From Prionace glauca (lineage: Eukaryota; Chordata; Chondrichthyes; Carcharhiniformes; Carcharhinidae), in contig CM075760.1 of NCBI GenBank assembly GCA_037974335.1, positions 19,004,960-19,068,959 of the forward strand: a stretch of 64,000 bases of DNA, given 5' to 3'. This document shows, piece by piece, positions 1 to 10,700 of the stretch. The translations under genes and the position numbers were made by a program. Below the pieces are notes generated by a model, which worked only from the letters and a program-made list of their open reading frames with translations, had not been told where the DNA came from and made no database searches. Positions within the stretch are counted from its first letter, which is position 1; every line of letters starts with the position of its first letter.

Positions 1-110
1 ACTCCGGTATCAGGCTCCTCTGCACTCCCTCCAAGGCCAAAATATCCTTGCGTAAGTACGGCGCCCAAAACTGCACACAGTACTCCAGCTGTTCAGCCAG
101 AGAAAAGTGA
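1..110 (-). mobile_element. CR1-like LINE fragment, C-terminal RT region
   Basis: Read on the minus strand this is a short piece of the region C-terminal to the reverse transcriptase of a CR1/Jockey-type LINE (the stretch around the motif LEYCVQFW and LEGMQRRF). The same text recurs, longer, at 46310-46870 on the minus strand. The window edge cuts it, so its true length is unknown. Confidence 0.7.
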
Positions 111-630
111 TCCACTGTGATCCAAAAGAAGGAATTGTAGTTGCTGCAAATCCCACCTCAAAACGGAAAATGCTGGAAGATTCATCAGTTTCAACAGTTT
201 CTGTGGAGGGAAAGAGAGGGAATGATACAGGTTGCTGACCTTTGACCCTAACTGGAAGAAATTGATGATTTAATGGTTTACAGACAAGTACAGAGTCAAG
301 GAAAATAGAGAGGGAGAGGAGGAAAGTACTAATAGTCTTTTTATAGGATGGAAGGCTGGAGTGATTGAATTACAATGGAGGTGATTGTTGGTATCTCTGA
401 CACAATCTCTCAGATCTGGGTTTAAACGCCATAATAAATTAGAACAAAACATCTCGCTGAGTTCAGAGCTAAAGGTACCGCCTGCCAGTTATCTGGAGGC
501 AGTTTTCATTCACAACTGTGAGATGAGCGACGTAGAAATGAGAAAGGAACTCAGTTTGAGCCGTGACACTTCTGGAGGAACGAAGATCTGGAATTCACCT
601 AGGAATGAGTCAAAGTCTGAAAAGAACGAC
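111..630. other. no gene seen
   Basis: No gene is supported here. Positions about 160-240 resemble a dispersed shark repeat that also occurs at 38283-38370 and 43030-43180 (motifs AAAATGCTGGA and TCTGTGGAG). The short open frames have no recognisable protein content. Confidence 0.4.
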
Positions 631-684
631 GCCCACGACCCTGAGATTAAGAGTCCCATGCTCTACCGACTGAGCTAGCCGGGC
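631..684 (-). pseudogene. tRNA-Lys(CTT) 5' fragment
   Basis: On the minus strand the sequence begins GCCCGGCTAGCTCAGTCGG, an A-box with acceptor and D arm, followed by an anticodon arm with CTCTTAAT (anticodon CTT) and the start of the T arm. It stops after GTGGG; the TTCGANNC B-box and the 3' half of the acceptor stem are absent. It is therefore a truncated tRNA-Lys gene copy or the head of a tRNA-Lys-derived SINE. It is unlikely to be transcribed as a working tRNA, since the B-box is missing. Confidence 0.75.
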
Positions 685-880
685 ACATGTATAGTAGTGC
701 TTTCTTTAAACTAAAATGCATGGAGAAACTATGGCTTTTCCATCTGGTGTCTCAGTTTATTCAGATTTCAACGTTCACAATGAATCCACCGACAGAATCC
801 CCAAAGTTTCTATCCATCCCTCTCAGTCATCAATTACATCATTCACATCTTTCAATTCTGAGCTTCACCTCCCCCAAACA

Positions 881-1209
881 GAGTGTGAGAGGGAGACACT
901 GGGACAGACAGACAGCACCTTGAGAAGAGTGTGAAAGGGGCGAAACTGGGACACTGAGACAGACAGTCAGCACCTTGAGGAGAGTGTGAGGGGGGACAGT
1001 GGGACACTGGGACAGTGAGTCAGCACCTTCTGGAGAGTGTGAGAGGGGGGACACTGGGACAGAGAATCAACACCTTGTGGAGAGTGTGAGAGGGGGGAAA
1101 CTGGGACACTGGGATAGACAGTGAGCACCTTGTGGAGAGTGTGAGAAGGAAACACTGGGGCACCGGGACAAAGAGTCAACACCTTGAGGAGAGTGTGAGA
1201 GGGGCACAA
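881..1209. repeat. minisatellite, unit about 47-56 bp, ~6 copies
   Basis: Degenerate tandem units of the form CAGCACCTTGAGGAGAGTG, then a G-rich run, then ACTGGGACAGACAGT. Unit length varies because the ACTGGGACA submotif is duplicated in some copies. Open frames on the minus strand here are by-products of the repeat. Confidence 0.8.
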
Positions 1210-1271
1210 AGAGGATTCAAGCCACTGTTAGAGTTGTGAAGCACTGGGTCCCAGACCGTCTGTTTATGTCC

Positions 1272-1573
1272 TGTGGTGCTGAGGATTGTCTCCACAGTCA
1301 GGCGTCAGGGAACACAACTCTTTATTCCATCTGTTCACACAACACTCCAAATATTGACTGCCCAATCTGGGAGAATCCAGCAGCTCACCCCGCACCTGAG
1401 GTCACATGACCCGTTCCCTGAAAGGAATGCCCCAACATATATACAACACTCCTCTCCTGTAAATAACAGCCCCCTATCTTCACTCCCAGTACATCTGCAG
1501 ACAATAGTGCATTTTTCTCTATTCACTTCACGCAGACTTGATGCAAAATCCATAGCATATTTACAATATAATA
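1272..1573 (-). mobile_element. possible solo LTR (fossil)
   Basis: Read on the minus strand the segment starts TGTA, has a TATA-like stretch (GTATATATG), an AATAAA signal near its end and finishes CACCACA, the layout of a solo LTR of about 300 bp. No clear target-site duplication was found and no internal viral sequence is present, so the family is unassigned and the call is tentative. Confidence 0.25.
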
Positions 1574-1779
1574 CAGCAGGGGGAGTGACAATCTGCTAGG
1601 AGTTGAAGCCTGGTGACTGGACACAGTTTAAAGAGCCTTTCTGGCGAGTGAAGCCTCGATGAATCTTCCAACGTTTGATCCCCTTCCCGCCCGTCGTCAG
1701 TAACCAATTTCGAGTCCTCTGTCCCTTCCATGAGTGGAGGAGCTGTTGATACCAGGCCTCCCACTAGTGTTTCCACTAG

Positions 1780-2085
1780 GAGAAAAAATTAGAACCAGAG
1801 GGAACAACGTCGGACTAAAGGGACAGTCCATTATAACAAAGATGAGAAGGAATTTCTGCAGCCAGAGAGTGGTGAATCTGTGGAACACTTTGCCACAGAA
1901 GGCTGTGGAGGCTCGGCCATTGAGAGTCTCTAAGACAGAGGTAGGTAGGTTCATGATTAATAAGGGGACCAGGGGTTATGGGGAAAAGGCAGGAGAATGG
2001 GTATAAGGAAAAAAAAACAACCATGATTGAATGGTGGAGCAGTGGGCAAGTGGCATAATTTTGCTCCTATATCTTATGGTCTTAT
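1780..2085 (+). mobile_element. CR1-like LINE 3' end
   Basis: Encodes the terminal part of a LINE ORF2 (pattern RRNFCSQRVVNLWNTLPQKA, then VGRFMINKGTRGYG) and ends in the short tandem tail CTTATGGTCTTATGG. The tail of short direct repeats is typical of CR1-type elements. It is 5'-truncated. Confidence 0.8.
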
Positions 2086-2694
2086 GGTCCCTGGCATCCC
2101 ACATAACAAAGCAGAGATTATAGTAGCTGGCAGAAATCTAACCTCTGGCAAGAGTGAAAAAAAAGGTGACAAGTATAAGAAGGGAGGTGGTCAATGCAGG
2201 ACTGAGTGTGTTGTACCCAAATGCGTGCAGCTTACTGAACAAGGTAAATGAGCTTGTTGCACGCATTGAAATCGGCCACTCGGATGTTGTGGGCATCACA
2301 GAGACGTGTCTTCAAGGGGATCAGGGTTGGGTTCTAAATATCTAAGGATATTTGTCCTATCGAAAGGGCAGGCAGATTGGCAAAGGAGATGGTGTTGCAT
2401 TGTTAGTAAGGAATGAAATTGAATCGATAGCAAGAAGCAATAAAGGATCAAAAGGGAGAGAATCTCTGGAGGTGGAGTTGAGGAATCACAAAGATGAAAA
2501 GACCCTGAAGGGAGTTAGATACAAGCTCTCCTAGCTGCAGTCAGGATGTGGGCAGAAAATACATCACGAGATAGAAAAAGCATATAAAACTGCTGATATT
2601 ACAATAATCATGGGGGATATCATTATGTTGATGGACTTGGAAAATCAGGTAGGTAGTTATCCCCAAAAAAATTGTGGAGTGTCAATGTTTGTAG

Positions 2695-3015
2695 GACTAG
2701 AGGGCACGGCCTCAAGATAAAGAGGGGGGGGGCGGTTTAGAACGGAGTTGAGGAAGAACTCCTTCACTCAAAGGGTGGTGAATCTCTGGAATTCTCTGCC
2801 CGTTGAGGTGGTGGAGGCTGCCTCGCTAAATATTTTTAAGAAGAGGGTTGATGGGTTTTTGATAAGAGAGGGGATTAAGAGTTATGGGGAGAGGGCGGGA
2901 AGGTGGAACTGAGCCACGACAGATCAGCCATGATCTTATTGAATGGTGGGGCAGGCTCGAAGGGCTAGATGGCCTACTCCTGCTCCTATTTCTTATGTTC
3001 TTATGTTCTATGTTT
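2695..3015 (+). mobile_element. LINE 3' end nested in the larger LINE
   Basis: Encodes the tail of another CR1-like ORF2 (NSFTQRVVNLWNSLPVEVVE and a VDGFLIREGIKSYGERAG-like end) followed by the tail TTATGTTCTTATGTTC. The host LINE reading resumes directly afterwards at about 3018 with the FWEQVV region, so this is a younger insertion into the 2110-5790 element. Confidence 0.75.
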
Positions 3016-4091
3016 TTTTGGAGCAGGTTGTGATACAACCTACTAGGGAATAGCCAATTCTGGATTTGGTGGTATATAATGAGGCAGACTTGAACAGGGA
3101 AATTTAAGGTGATGTAACACTTTGGGAGCAGTGACCACAATATGATAGAATTGACCCTGCAGTTTGAGAGGAGAAGCTGGAGTCAGATGTAACGGTATCA
3201 GAATTAAATAAAGGGAATTACAAAGACATGAGGGAGGAACTGGCCAGAGTTGATTTGAAAGGGAACCTAACAGGGAAAAGAGTGCAATAGCAATGGCAGG
3301 AGTTTTTTAGAGGGACAACAGAAATTCAGGAGGAACAGCAGAAATTATTCCCAATGTCACAGGGAGGATGAGGCATCCATGGCTGACGAGGCAAGTCAAC
3401 AACAACATTAACACAGAAGAGAAAGTATACAAAGTGATGAGGATTAGTGGGAAGCCAGAGGATTGGGAAGTCTTTAAAAGCGAGAAGAGGACAACTCAAA
3501 AAAACAATAAAGGGGAAGAAGATGAAATATGAGCGTAAGCTGGCTAGTAATATAATAGAAGATAGGAAGATATTTTTTCAATATATAAAAAGTAAGAAAG
3601 AGACAAAAATAGGTATTGGACCACTGGAAAATGAGGCTGGAGAAGGAATAATAGGAAACAAAGAAATGGCAGAGGAAATGAATAGTTACTTTACATCAGT
3701 CTTCACGGTTGGATACATTAATGAGATGCCAGAACTCCAGGAGAGTCATGGGGTTGGGGGGGGGGGGGGCGCACAGGTGCGTGTAGTGGCCGTCACTAAG
3801 GAGAAGATTCAGGGGAAACGGAAATGTCTGATGTTGGATAAATCACCTGGACTAAATGGACTGCACCCCAGGGTCCTAAAAGATATAGCTGATGAAATTG
3901 TGGAGGCAATGGTGGTGACCTTTCAGGAATCACTGGACGCAGGGACGGTACCAGCAGGCCAGAAAGTCAGTTGTTTAAGAAGGGAGAGAAGCAGAAGACG
4001 GGAAATTATAGGGTAGTTAGTCTGACGTCAGTCATTGGCAATATTTTAGAGTTCATTATGAAAGATGAGGTGGCAGAAGATGATGAAATAT

Positions 4092-4647
4092 TGTTGAAGT
4101 GGAAACTTTCCCCCTTCTTGACTCTGATAGAAAGAATCAACAAAATTAATTCTGACAAAATAACTAGTCTTTATTTACGAAAGACTGCATGCACTATTGG
4201 CAGTAACTTGAGTTTGGTGAGCAGTTGTCACGACGTGCTAATTCCTTCTCAAGTCCCCACTTACATAAAGACTCAGTTCAGTAATTATACATAATCATTA
4301 TCAGTTTCCATGACCAGAGCTTATTCAGGAATTTGATCAATAGAAGCATCATAAGAAGTGCCATAAATCATGGTACAACCTTCTGACCTCCTAGAACTCT
4401 TCCTCTCACCATTCAGACTTTTATCCTGTACTGTTAAGGAACAGGAGAAAGTCGGTGACTCCTTCATCCCTGACCTTATCTTGTCTTACTCATACAGCCC
4501 TAGGTTATGCGGAGTCAGCCTTATCAGGTCTTGACCTTCTCAGGTCTTCTTCATGTCTTAGGTTGTTCACAGTCAGCTTTCCTTATTGTGGACTAAATCG
4601 TTCACCAATGTTACATTCTGCCACAACTTAATTCATACAATTTCACA
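4092..4647 (-). mobile_element. insert in LINE, possible solo LTR (fossil)
   Basis: This segment is foreign to the surrounding LINE, which stops matching near 4085 and resumes at about 4650 (CTGAGTCAGTTCGGCTTTGTC). On the minus strand it starts TGTGAAATTG, carries AATAAAGACT near its end and finishes CTTCAACA, which would suit a solo LTR of about 556 bp. A target-site duplication is not convincing, so the class is uncertain. It must be younger than the LINE it split. Confidence 0.3.
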
Positions 4648-5984
4648 ATAGCACTGAGTCAGTTCGGCTTTGTCAAGGGGAGCCCATGTCTGACAAATCT
4701 GTCAGAGGTCTTTGAGCAGGTAACAAGGAAGTTAAATAGGGAGGACCAATTGAACTGATTAATTTCGATTTCCAGAAGGCCATTGATATAGTGCTGCATT
4801 GGAGACTCTTAAATGAGTTAAGTGCTAATGGAGATGAGAGCAAGATCCTGGCATGGATAGAGGATTGGCTGGCTGACAGAAGGCAGAGAGTGGGGAAGAA
4901 GGGGATCTGTTTTCAGGATGGCAGCCAGTGACTACTGGTGTGCCTCAGGGTTCGGTGCATTAATGTATATTCATAATAAATATGAATGATTTGGAAGAAT
5001 GAAATGAAGACGCTGTTGCGGAAGATACAAAGATATATCGAGTGACAGGGAGTATTGAGAAAGTCGGGGGGGGGGGGGTGCTGCGGAGGGAGGGCTGCAG
5101 AAGGACATGTACAGGTTAGAGAGAGGGCAAAGAGATGACAGATGGAATACACTGAGGAAAAGTATGAGATTGTGCACTTTTGAAAGAGGAATGCAGGCAT
5201 AAATTGTTTTCTAAACGGGGAAATACTTAGAAAATCAGATGCGCAAGGGAACCTGGGAGTCCCTGTTCAAGATTCTCTAAAGGTTAATCTGAAGGTTCAA
5301 TCATCAGTTAGAAAAGCAAATCGAATGCTGGTATTCATGTCTACAGGGCCCCTACCCAGGCTCGGGCCCACACCAGGTTCAGACCTACACAGGTTCAGGC
5401 AGAGACGTCGTTCAAATTCACACAAGGTTCAAACTCTTGTCTTACGAGGGAAGATTGAACGCACGTGGGCTGTTTTCCCTTGAGAGACGTCGGCTGAGGG
5501 GGGATCTAATAGAGGTTTATAAGATTATGAAGGGGACAGATAGAGTAGATGATGATAAGCTTTTTCCGCTATTAGAAATGGATAGAACGAGGGGTCACGG
5601 GCTTAGGGTGAGGGGGGCTAGATATAAGACTAATATTAGAGGGCAGTTTTTCACACGAAGGGTAGTGGGGATGTGGAAAGCACTGCCGAGTAAGGTGGTG
5701 GAAGCAGGCACGCTAGGGTTGTTCAAGAGTCACTTGGGCAGCCACATGAGCGGTCTACATATAGGGGGATATAGCAGGCCTTACTAAACATTGTAGGCTT
5801 GGGGTCAGTTTTAGCCTCAGGGATATAGAGTCTTTTAATAATGAAATTTTTATCCACAGGCACTTAAGTCCAGCAAGGGGCATGCGTGCGGCAGGTTGTG
5901 GTGGGCTGCTCTTGGATATTGCTTCGGGAGTTGCCTACTGCTTCATGTCGTTGGTGTGCGTAAACTGGACCATCTCGAGGGCAT

Positions 5985-6285
5985 CATGGCAGCTCAGAGG
6001 CTATCTCTGTTGCTGTGCGGACACATGGATTTGGGCCTGTGTCCGTGGGAGTTTGCGCGTTGTCCCCGTGGTTGCGTGGGTTTCCTCCGGGTGCTCCGGT
6101 TTCCTCCCACATCCCAAAAATGTACTTTTAGGCTGATTGATTGGGTAACAAATTGTCCCTATATTGGACCTCCCTGATCCTCACACATTAGGCATAGACT
6201 AGAGTCATGAATAGGTCACTGACCATGGGACGGCAGCGCGGGCTCGTTGGGCCGAAGGGCCTGTTTCCCGTGCTGTGTTGTTCTT
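5985..6285 (+). mobile_element. SINE, plus strand, degenerate
   Basis: Contains the widespread elasmobranch SINE body GTGGGTTTCCTCCGGGTGC-like text (here CGTGGGTTTCCTCCGGGTG) followed by TTTCCTCCCACATCCC, then a segment ending GGGCCGAAGGGCCTGTTTCC, a LINE-like 3' end. The tRNA-like head is poorly preserved. Confidence 0.65.
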
Positions 6286-6720
6286 TGTTCTCTTTGTCTT
6301 TGTTCTTACCCATTCTGTCCCGCTCTCTGTCTCGATGTCTCTGTTTCGCTCTGTGTCTGGCTGTTTCCCTCTGCCTCACTTCTTGTCTCCTGTTTTCCTT
6401 TCATCTCCCTTTCCCTCTTTTATAACAACCTCCTGCCTGTCTTCGTCTGTCTCCCTTTCTTATTTCCTGTATATCACCCTCGCCATTTTCTCCACTCTCT
6501 ATCCTGTCTCCCTCTCTTTGTGAGAGCCTCTCTCTATCTTTGTTCTTTCTCTCTGTCTGCTTTATTCCCTGTACTTGTTAGAAACTCTTCAAATTGAAGT
6601 CCTCCTTGTTTTGTGCCTTTCCCTCTCTCTACCAATTTGTCTCTCTCTATCACTCACATTGTTGCTAACACGCTCCTCTCTCTCCCTTTCTGTAACTATT
6701 TCTGTTTTTGTGAGGGTGTT
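6286..6720. repeat. polypyrimidine (CT-rich) tract
   Basis: About 430 bp of imperfect CTCTGTCTC and TCCCTTTC runs on the plus strand. Open frames here are compositional. It lies directly beyond the stop of the receptor gene at 6784, hence within its likely 3'UTR or just downstream. Confidence 0.8.
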
Positions 6721-6783
6721 TTGTTGTTTACAGTATGAATGCCCAACAGAAAGAGTCAGGAGTCTTGTAGTTGTAGTTTCCTG

Positions 6784-7685
6784 TTATGGTGTATTGAGTT
6801 GAAGAATTGCAGTAATGGGGTATTTCAGTAGATCTTTTAGCTGCTGTCTGAAGTGAGTCTGTGTCACAGCATAAATGGCAGTATTTGTGCAGCAACTTGT
6901 GAGTTGTAGCATGAAGCCCAATTCCATAACAAAAAGATGTAACCTTATTGACTGGTAGCCCAAATTATACATCCGAATCCATATTGAATAAACCATTAAT
7001 GTCGACCATAAGACAATGAAATTGGCTGAGATAACAAATAGTAAAATTATGGATTTCCTTCGACTCTCCATCTCTGAGTCTTTGGGATTCTCCCCACTGC
7101 TGTGAGCCCGGAGCCTCCTGCGGGCTCTGCTGCTCACTAAAATGTGTTTGACGGTGAGGGCATTCAGCAGCAGAATCAGGGCGAATGGGACACATGGATT
7201 TAGAATGTTGTGGAGGAACTCGATTGTTCCCCAGACCGGAGATTCTGCAGCTTCCCATGAGAAACCACAAAACCAGGGATTGTTCATCAACCCATATCCT
7301 TTTAATAACAGAAAATACCAGAAAATGTTCTTTAAACAGCTCAGCACTGTCACTGTTCCCAGAACCACAGCCGTCGATTTCTCAGTGCAATATTTATTTT
7401 TCAGCTTGGGGCAGCAAATGGCCACAAATCGATCAAAGGTGAAAGTGACGGTGAACCAGACGGAACAGTCAGTGGCTGCATAAAGCAGGACAGCGTGGAT
7501 GTTACACATGGGGACTGATAGTAAGAAATAAAACTGTTCCCAATAAACAATGGGAATGAGTCTCAATATCAGGTCGAGGATAACAACTAGCAGATCCCCC
7601 ACTGACATCGCCACCAGGTAACGAGTGACACATTTGGACAGACCACAGTTTCTGCTCATCAGTGTCACAATTGTGATTATGTTCA
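6784..7685 (-). CDS. GPR139-like G-protein-coupled receptor, exon 2
   Basis: Main exon of a rhodopsin-family receptor that resembles the GPR139-like receptors that are numerous in sharks. A splice acceptor (CTTCCTGACAG) precedes VNIITIVTLMSRNCGLSKC, the end of TM1. Then TM2 (YLVAMSVGDLLVVILD), TM3 from MCNIHAVLLY ending in DRFVAIC in place of DRY, TM4 (VLGTVTVLSCLKNIFWYF), TM5 (NPCVPFALILLLNALTVKHI), a basic third loop RARRRLRA, TM6 (IILLFVISANFIVLWS), TM7 (LTSCCTNTAIYAVTQTHFR, with NTAIY in place of NPxxY) and a short tail QLKDLLKYP. The exon is open for 300 codons to its TAA/TGA-type stop. Exon 1 is at 11922-12168. The ligand is unknown; mammalian GPR139 is reported to respond to aromatic amino acids, but that cannot be transferred here. 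Confidence 0.88.
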
Positions 7686-7814
7686 CTGTCAGGAAGGAAA
7701 TGAAGAATAACATTAGGTATGATTCAGGGGGAAAAGTGACAATTTAGACTGCAAATGGAACAACATTTTAAAAAATATCGTGTACACAAACTGAATAACT
7801 TAAATCTCTTTTTA

Positions 7815-8770
7815 TAGAACACAGAACATGGAACACGACAGCACAAATAGGCCCTTCGGCCCACAAGTTTTGCGGATCATATCCCGACCTACTAGACCTA
7901 CCAATAAACCTCAATCCCATTAAATCCCATGTACACATCCAGAAGTCGCTTGAAAGGCCCCAAAGAGTTTGCCTCCACCACCACCGACGGCAGCCGATTC
8001 CACTCACCCACCGCCCTCTGAGTGAAAACCTTACCCCTGACATATCCTCTGTACCTACTCCTCCGCACCTGAAACCTGTATCTTCTCGTAGCGACCATTT
8101 CAGCCCTGGGAAATAGCCTCCAAGAATCCACGCGATCGATACCTCTCAACATCTTATAAACCTCTATCAGGTCACCTCTCATCCTTCGTCTCCCCAGGGA
8201 GAAAAAAACCAAGCTCCATCAACCTATCCTCATAAGGCATGCCACCCAATCCTGGCAACATCCTTGTAAATCTCTTCTGCACCGTTTCAATAGCTTCCAC
8301 ATCTTTCTTGTAATAAGACGAACAGAACTAGGCACAGTTCTCCAAATGGGATGTGACTAGGGTCTTATAAAGCTGCAGCATTATCTCCCGACTTCTAAAT
8401 TCAATCCGTCGATTGATGAAGGGTAGTACACCATATACCTTCATGACCACATCCTCCACCTGCGAGGCTGATTTGAGAGTCCTATGGGCCCTGACCCCAA
8501 GGTCTTTCTGATCCTCGACACTGCTTAGATATTATACTCCTTCATCCCATTGGACCTGCCAAAATGGATCACTACACATTTATCCGTGTTGAAGTCCACC
8601 TGCCACTTCTCTGCCCAGTCTTGCATCCTATCTATGTCACGCTGCAACTTTTGACATCCCTCCAGCCTATCCACAGCACCACCAACCTTCGTGTCGTCGG
8701 CAAACGTACTAACCCTTCCCTCCAATTTCTTATCCAGGTCACCTATGAAAATTACAAACCTAAAGAGTCC
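7815..8770 (-). mobile_element. CR1-like LINE, 5'-truncated
   Basis: Minus-strand remnants of the RT palm and C-terminus: FADDTKVGGAVDRLEGCQKL and FNTDKCVVIHFGRSN at 8525-8725, then RMRGDLIEVYKMLRGIDRV and RGKVFTQRAVGEWNRLPSV at 7898-8212, ending with the GGGCCGAAGGGCC 3' UTR motif near 7850. Frame breaks separate the blocks. Confidence 0.85.
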
Positions 8771-8794
8771 CAGTACAGACCCCTCTTTTTATTT

Positions 8795-8975
8795 TTATGA
8801 TCCAACACGTCTTTTGGATCGTGAGAGGAAAGTGGAACATTTGGTGGAAACCCACCCAGACACGGGAAGAAGGTCCAAACTGGACACAGACAGTGCCCCG
8901 AGCCTGGGATTGAAGCCAGGTCCCTGATGCTGTGAGTCAGCAATGCTAACAACTGTGCCACCGTGATGCTCCATG
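8795..8975 (-). mobile_element. tRNA-derived SINE, minus strand
   Basis: On the minus strand it begins with a tRNA-like head (ACGGTGGCACAGTTGTTAGC, then CAGGGACCTGGCTTCAATCC as a B-box region) and continues into the SINE body with GTGGGTTTCC-like sequence. It sits right at the truncated 5' end of the LINE fragment. Confidence 0.75.
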
Positions 8976-9649
8976 GTAGGGCCAAAATAGTATACATTTT
9001 GGAAAGAGTTTTCCGGGGGTCATCAACATTGACCCTCACTCAGCTGCAGGTAAATAATCTCTCTAACTTGTGGGGGATTTGGAGAGTGAGAAGGTTGTGG
9101 GGGTAACCCTGACAGAAAATTCAGAGTGCAGTCCTGTATGTAGTAATTTGTCACCTTTCAGATAGCTACTGACAACCCCTGTAGCAGGGCTGGTACCAAA
9201 CAATGCTGGTTTCACCCTTTCCTCTGGAAACTAACAGCAGTTGGCAGAGAGAGTTCCTAATGCCTTGACAGCTCAGAATCTCTGTTATATTTACAAAAAG
9301 ACCGTAGAGAGACCACAACGTTGTGGCCGCCATTCGCACAATACAGGTAGAAATCATTATCTGACACTCGAATGACACAGAACTCAACTATCAGGGTTTG
9401 CTTTCAAAGCTTCAGAGTTCATTGTTATACTACTGTCGAATGTGTCCAGTGTATTTGCAGCTGGCCCACTATGACCTACTGGACCAGTAAAGGTCAGCGA
9501 GTCCTCTCTCAGTAGGAAAGTTCCTGATCTGTGCACCAGGTAAGAAAAACTCAAACCAAGGCCGCTACCAAAGAAAACCAAATAGCCTGCCTTAATGATT
9601 ATTTTCCAATGATACATCTGTCCAATATTATGTGATGCAGCAAAAGATT

Positions 9650-10080
9650 TGTTATGGCATGAATCAGTTCCAGCTTCCCAGATTGCCTGGGTCCACTACA
9701 GTTTGCCTATATCCGCAACAGGTCCACAGATGCAATCTCCCTGGCCCTACAGTCAACATTGCAACCCTGAATCTTGTTTATCGACTGCAGCTCAGCCTTT
9801 AACAGCACTGTTCTAATGAAACTCAGTACAAAGTCTCTGGCCTGGGGCTAGGCTCCTATCTCTGCAAATTGAACCTGACAGACAACAATAAATAAGGACA
9901 GTCAAAACACCTCCTCCACAATCATCCTCATAAGCGGTGCCCCACAACACTGTGTCCTCAGCCCCACTATGCTCCTTATACACCGATGACTTGTGTGGCC
10001 AAATTCCCCTCCAACTTGATATCCAAGTTTGCTGATGACACCACTGCAACGATGACACCACGAACAAGGAAGAGACGGAG
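9650..10080 (+). mobile_element. LINE RT fragment, L2/Rex-like
   Basis: In broken plus-strand frames one can read a reverse transcriptase distinct from the CR1-like copies elsewhere: a RSTDDAISLAL-like start near 9718, LFIDCSSAFNS-like text at 9775-9800, a GAPQHCVLSPTMLLIHR-like stretch near 9935-9985, and KFADDTT near 10027-10047. It is short and inactive. The clade (L2, Rex or similar) is a guess from the wording of the motifs. Confidence 0.55.
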
Positions 10081-10150
10081 GAGCTGGTGAACTGGTGGGA
10101 TCACAGTAACTGGGAAGTGACTGGGAAGTGATGGGTTTGGGTTGGTTTTT

Positions 10151-10635
10151 TGTCAGGGATCAGGTCGTGGGAGAGGCGGGTTTAAGTGGAATGTTAGAAT
10201 GGAACCAATATAACAACCAACAGAAACACATTGGATCTGTTATAGTGACCAATGAGAACAAGCTGAAAGCTATCTAACCAATGAGAAAATGATGTGGTGG
10301 TCAGCTGACTCAGTATAAATAAGAAGCTGCTGGGGTTTGAGGAAGCTTGGAATGGCCCAGGGTGAGACTCTGTCTCCTCAATTTCGTCAAGTCCTAACAC
10401 CCGCCGTATCCTCAGGTAATGAATTCAAAAAATTCACCTTCCATTGAGAGAAGTAATTTCTCTCCATGTCTGTGTTAAATCTAACTGCTTCAGGTGATCG
10501 GGCTCTGCTTCTGGTTGTACTCCTGGCTCAAGCACTGGTGGATCTGCCCTGAAGGCAGTTCTGTGTGTTTTTTTAAATAAAATCCTAATGACCTATCAAC
10601 AACCCTGGACTCAGATTGGCTCGAAGTTGGCAACA
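10151..10635 (+). mobile_element. LTR-like block, possible solo LTR (fossil)
   Basis: About 485 bp that begins TGTCAGGG and ends GGCAACA, with a TATA-like box (GTATAAATAAG at about 10312) and an AATAAA signal at about 10578, the order expected of an LTR. Two CCAATGAGAA CCAAT-type boxes lie upstream of the TATA. No matching internal region or clear target-site duplication was seen, so it is only a candidate solo LTR. Confidence 0.4.
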
Positions 10636-10700
10636 ATAACTTCAAATGAGTCCTTTTAGCTTTGTGTTGTATTTAAATTTATCGGCTGGCACAATGCAAA

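Larger units (their letters stand above)
2110..5790 (+). mobile_element. Degenerate CR1-like LINE, endonuclease plus RT
   Basis: A long but decayed non-LTR retrotransposon. The 5' part at 2154-2345 shows the start of an APE-type endonuclease (LYPNACSLLNKVNEL, then DVVGITETCLQ); around 3447-4016 comes the region before RT with DKSPGLNGLHPRVLK and FKKGEKQKTGNYR; 4660-5010 holds FVKG and the GVPQGSV region in broken frames; 5437-5787 encodes the C-terminus (LFSLERRRLRGDLIEVYKIM, then FFTRRVVGMWKALPSKV). It has been interrupted by another LINE tail (about 2695-3015) and by an LTR-like insert (about 4092-4647). Several stops and frame breaks make it inactive. Endonuclease retention makes it the most complete LINE of the window in length, although not in integrity. 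Confidence 0.8.

Noticed and set aside
631-684. Functional tRNA-Lys gene
   Set aside because: The B-box and the 3' acceptor half are missing.
6207-6802. Several Leu/Ser/Phe-rich plus-strand frames resembling membrane proteins
   Set aside because: They come from a CT-rich tract; hydrophobicity is due to TTC/CTC codons.
9384-9617. 77-codon minus-strand frame in the receptor intron
   Set aside because: No similarity recognised and no splice context; surrounded by repeats.
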